Shown: piece by piece, positions 63,881 through 64,000 of the stretch
How the letters are laid out: every line of letters begins with the position of its first letter
Position numbering within the stretch: position 1 is the first letter of the stretch
NCBI RefSeq assembly: GCF_947494755.1
Contig: NZ_CANLVZ010000002.1
Span: 287,260 to 351,259, forward strand
Direction of reading: 5' to 3'
Source: an uncultured Tateyamaria sp.
Lineage (GTDB): Bacteria; Pseudomonadota; Alphaproteobacteria; Rhodobacterales; Rhodobacteraceae
Length of the DNA stretch: 64,000 nt
The notes under the pieces: generated by a model
Database searches by the model: none
The model's input: only the letters and a program-made list of their open reading frames with translations
What the model was told of the DNA's origin: nothing
Made by a program: the position numbers and the translations under genes

Positions 63881-64000
63881 ATCTTGACCTGCTCCCCTGA
63901 GAGTCCGTGTTTATAAGTTAGCACTGTTCAGGTTTTGGTCCTCTTCTGACCGGTTAGCATATTCGTATGGCGTCAGGCCAGCGAGGCTGGAGTGAGGCCG
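63881..64000 (-). mobile_element. End of an IS3-family insertion sequence (partial)
   Basis: The window ends inside an IS element: the transposase C-terminus is followed by TGACCTGCTCCCC at about 63881-63896, resembling an IS3-family terminal inverted repeat. The other end is beyond the window. Confidence 0.7.
63911..64000 (-). CDS. IS3-family transposase (OrfB), C-terminal part
   Basis: The minus strand reads RPHSSLAGLTPYEYANRS then EEDQNLNSANL and a TAA at 63911-63913. RPHSSL..LTP and the DQNLNxAN ending are typical of the integrase-domain transposase of IS3-family elements. Only the last 29 residues are in the window, so activity cannot be judged. Confidence 0.8.
   Translation of the reverse strand, partial: RPHSSLAGLTPYEYANRSEEDQNLNSANL

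Overview
The window looks like a chromosomal segment of a marine-type alphaproteobacterium of the order Rhodobacterales (Roseobacter-like). The evidence is high GC coding sequence, a SAM/SAH-type riboswitch in front of metK (a class known from Rhodobacterales), an Irr-type Fur regulator, the GcrA cell-cycle regulator, the order phoH-ybeY-corC-lnt-metK, and short GC-rich extragenic repeats just behind stop codons. This is inference from gene content; no rRNA or tRNA gene is present to confirm it.

Layout. 0-11 kb, minus strand: a KAP-type P-loop NTPase, a YbjN-like exported protein, riboswitch-controlled metK, lnt, corC, ybeY, phoH, two envelope proteins that share a motif, and miaB. 10.4-17.4 kb: a glycosyltransferase-like protein, a DUF1428 protein, a minus-strand group (BesD/HalD-like iron oxygenase, irr, PhyH oxygenase), then fabA-fabB-fabI and an FKBP prolyl isomerase. 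17.5-27 kb, plus strand: a coupled run of a haloacid dehalogenase, hydrolase, PLP dehydratase, endo/exonuclease-fold enzyme, pcaD, pcaB and an MFS exporter, then a zinc alcohol dehydrogenase and an enolase-superfamily enzyme. A cyclase-FHA signalling protein faces this run.

28-47 kb is the most unusual region. About 18 kb of minus-strand genes, mostly overlapping by 1-4 bases, run from an ABC-transporter ATPase (46.06 kb) down to a CIA30-like protein (28.0 kb). The upstream part has a sugar-type ABC transporter (ATPase, binding protein, two enlarged permeases), a GMC oxidoreductase, a HisD-family dehydrogenase, a short-chain dehydrogenase, a LacI regulator and several NTF2/SnoaL-fold proteins; another SnoaL protein is divergently transcribed. 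A perfect 20-bp palindrome in the divergent promoter is a good LacI-type operator candidate. The most economical reading is a catabolic unit for an unidentified polyol- or glycoside-like substrate: uptake, oxidation by the dehydrogenases, then rearrangement or elimination by the SnoaL proteins. The downstream part (RraA-like, MetE-like, methyltransferase, cupin, membrane protein, PPOX-fold flavoprotein) may be a second module.

47-64 kb: a decayed TPP-dependent E1 dehydrogenase pseudogene, gcdH with a divergent LysR regulator, a small copper/redox group (degenerate cupredoxin, flavodoxin, PCu(A)C chaperone, CxxC protein), rpmB, a hydrolase with meaB, hrpB, gnd, argD-argF-panE, an EamA transporter, gcrA, and at the right edge the end of an IS3-family insertion sequence. 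I see no CRISPR array, prophage, rRNA or tRNA gene.
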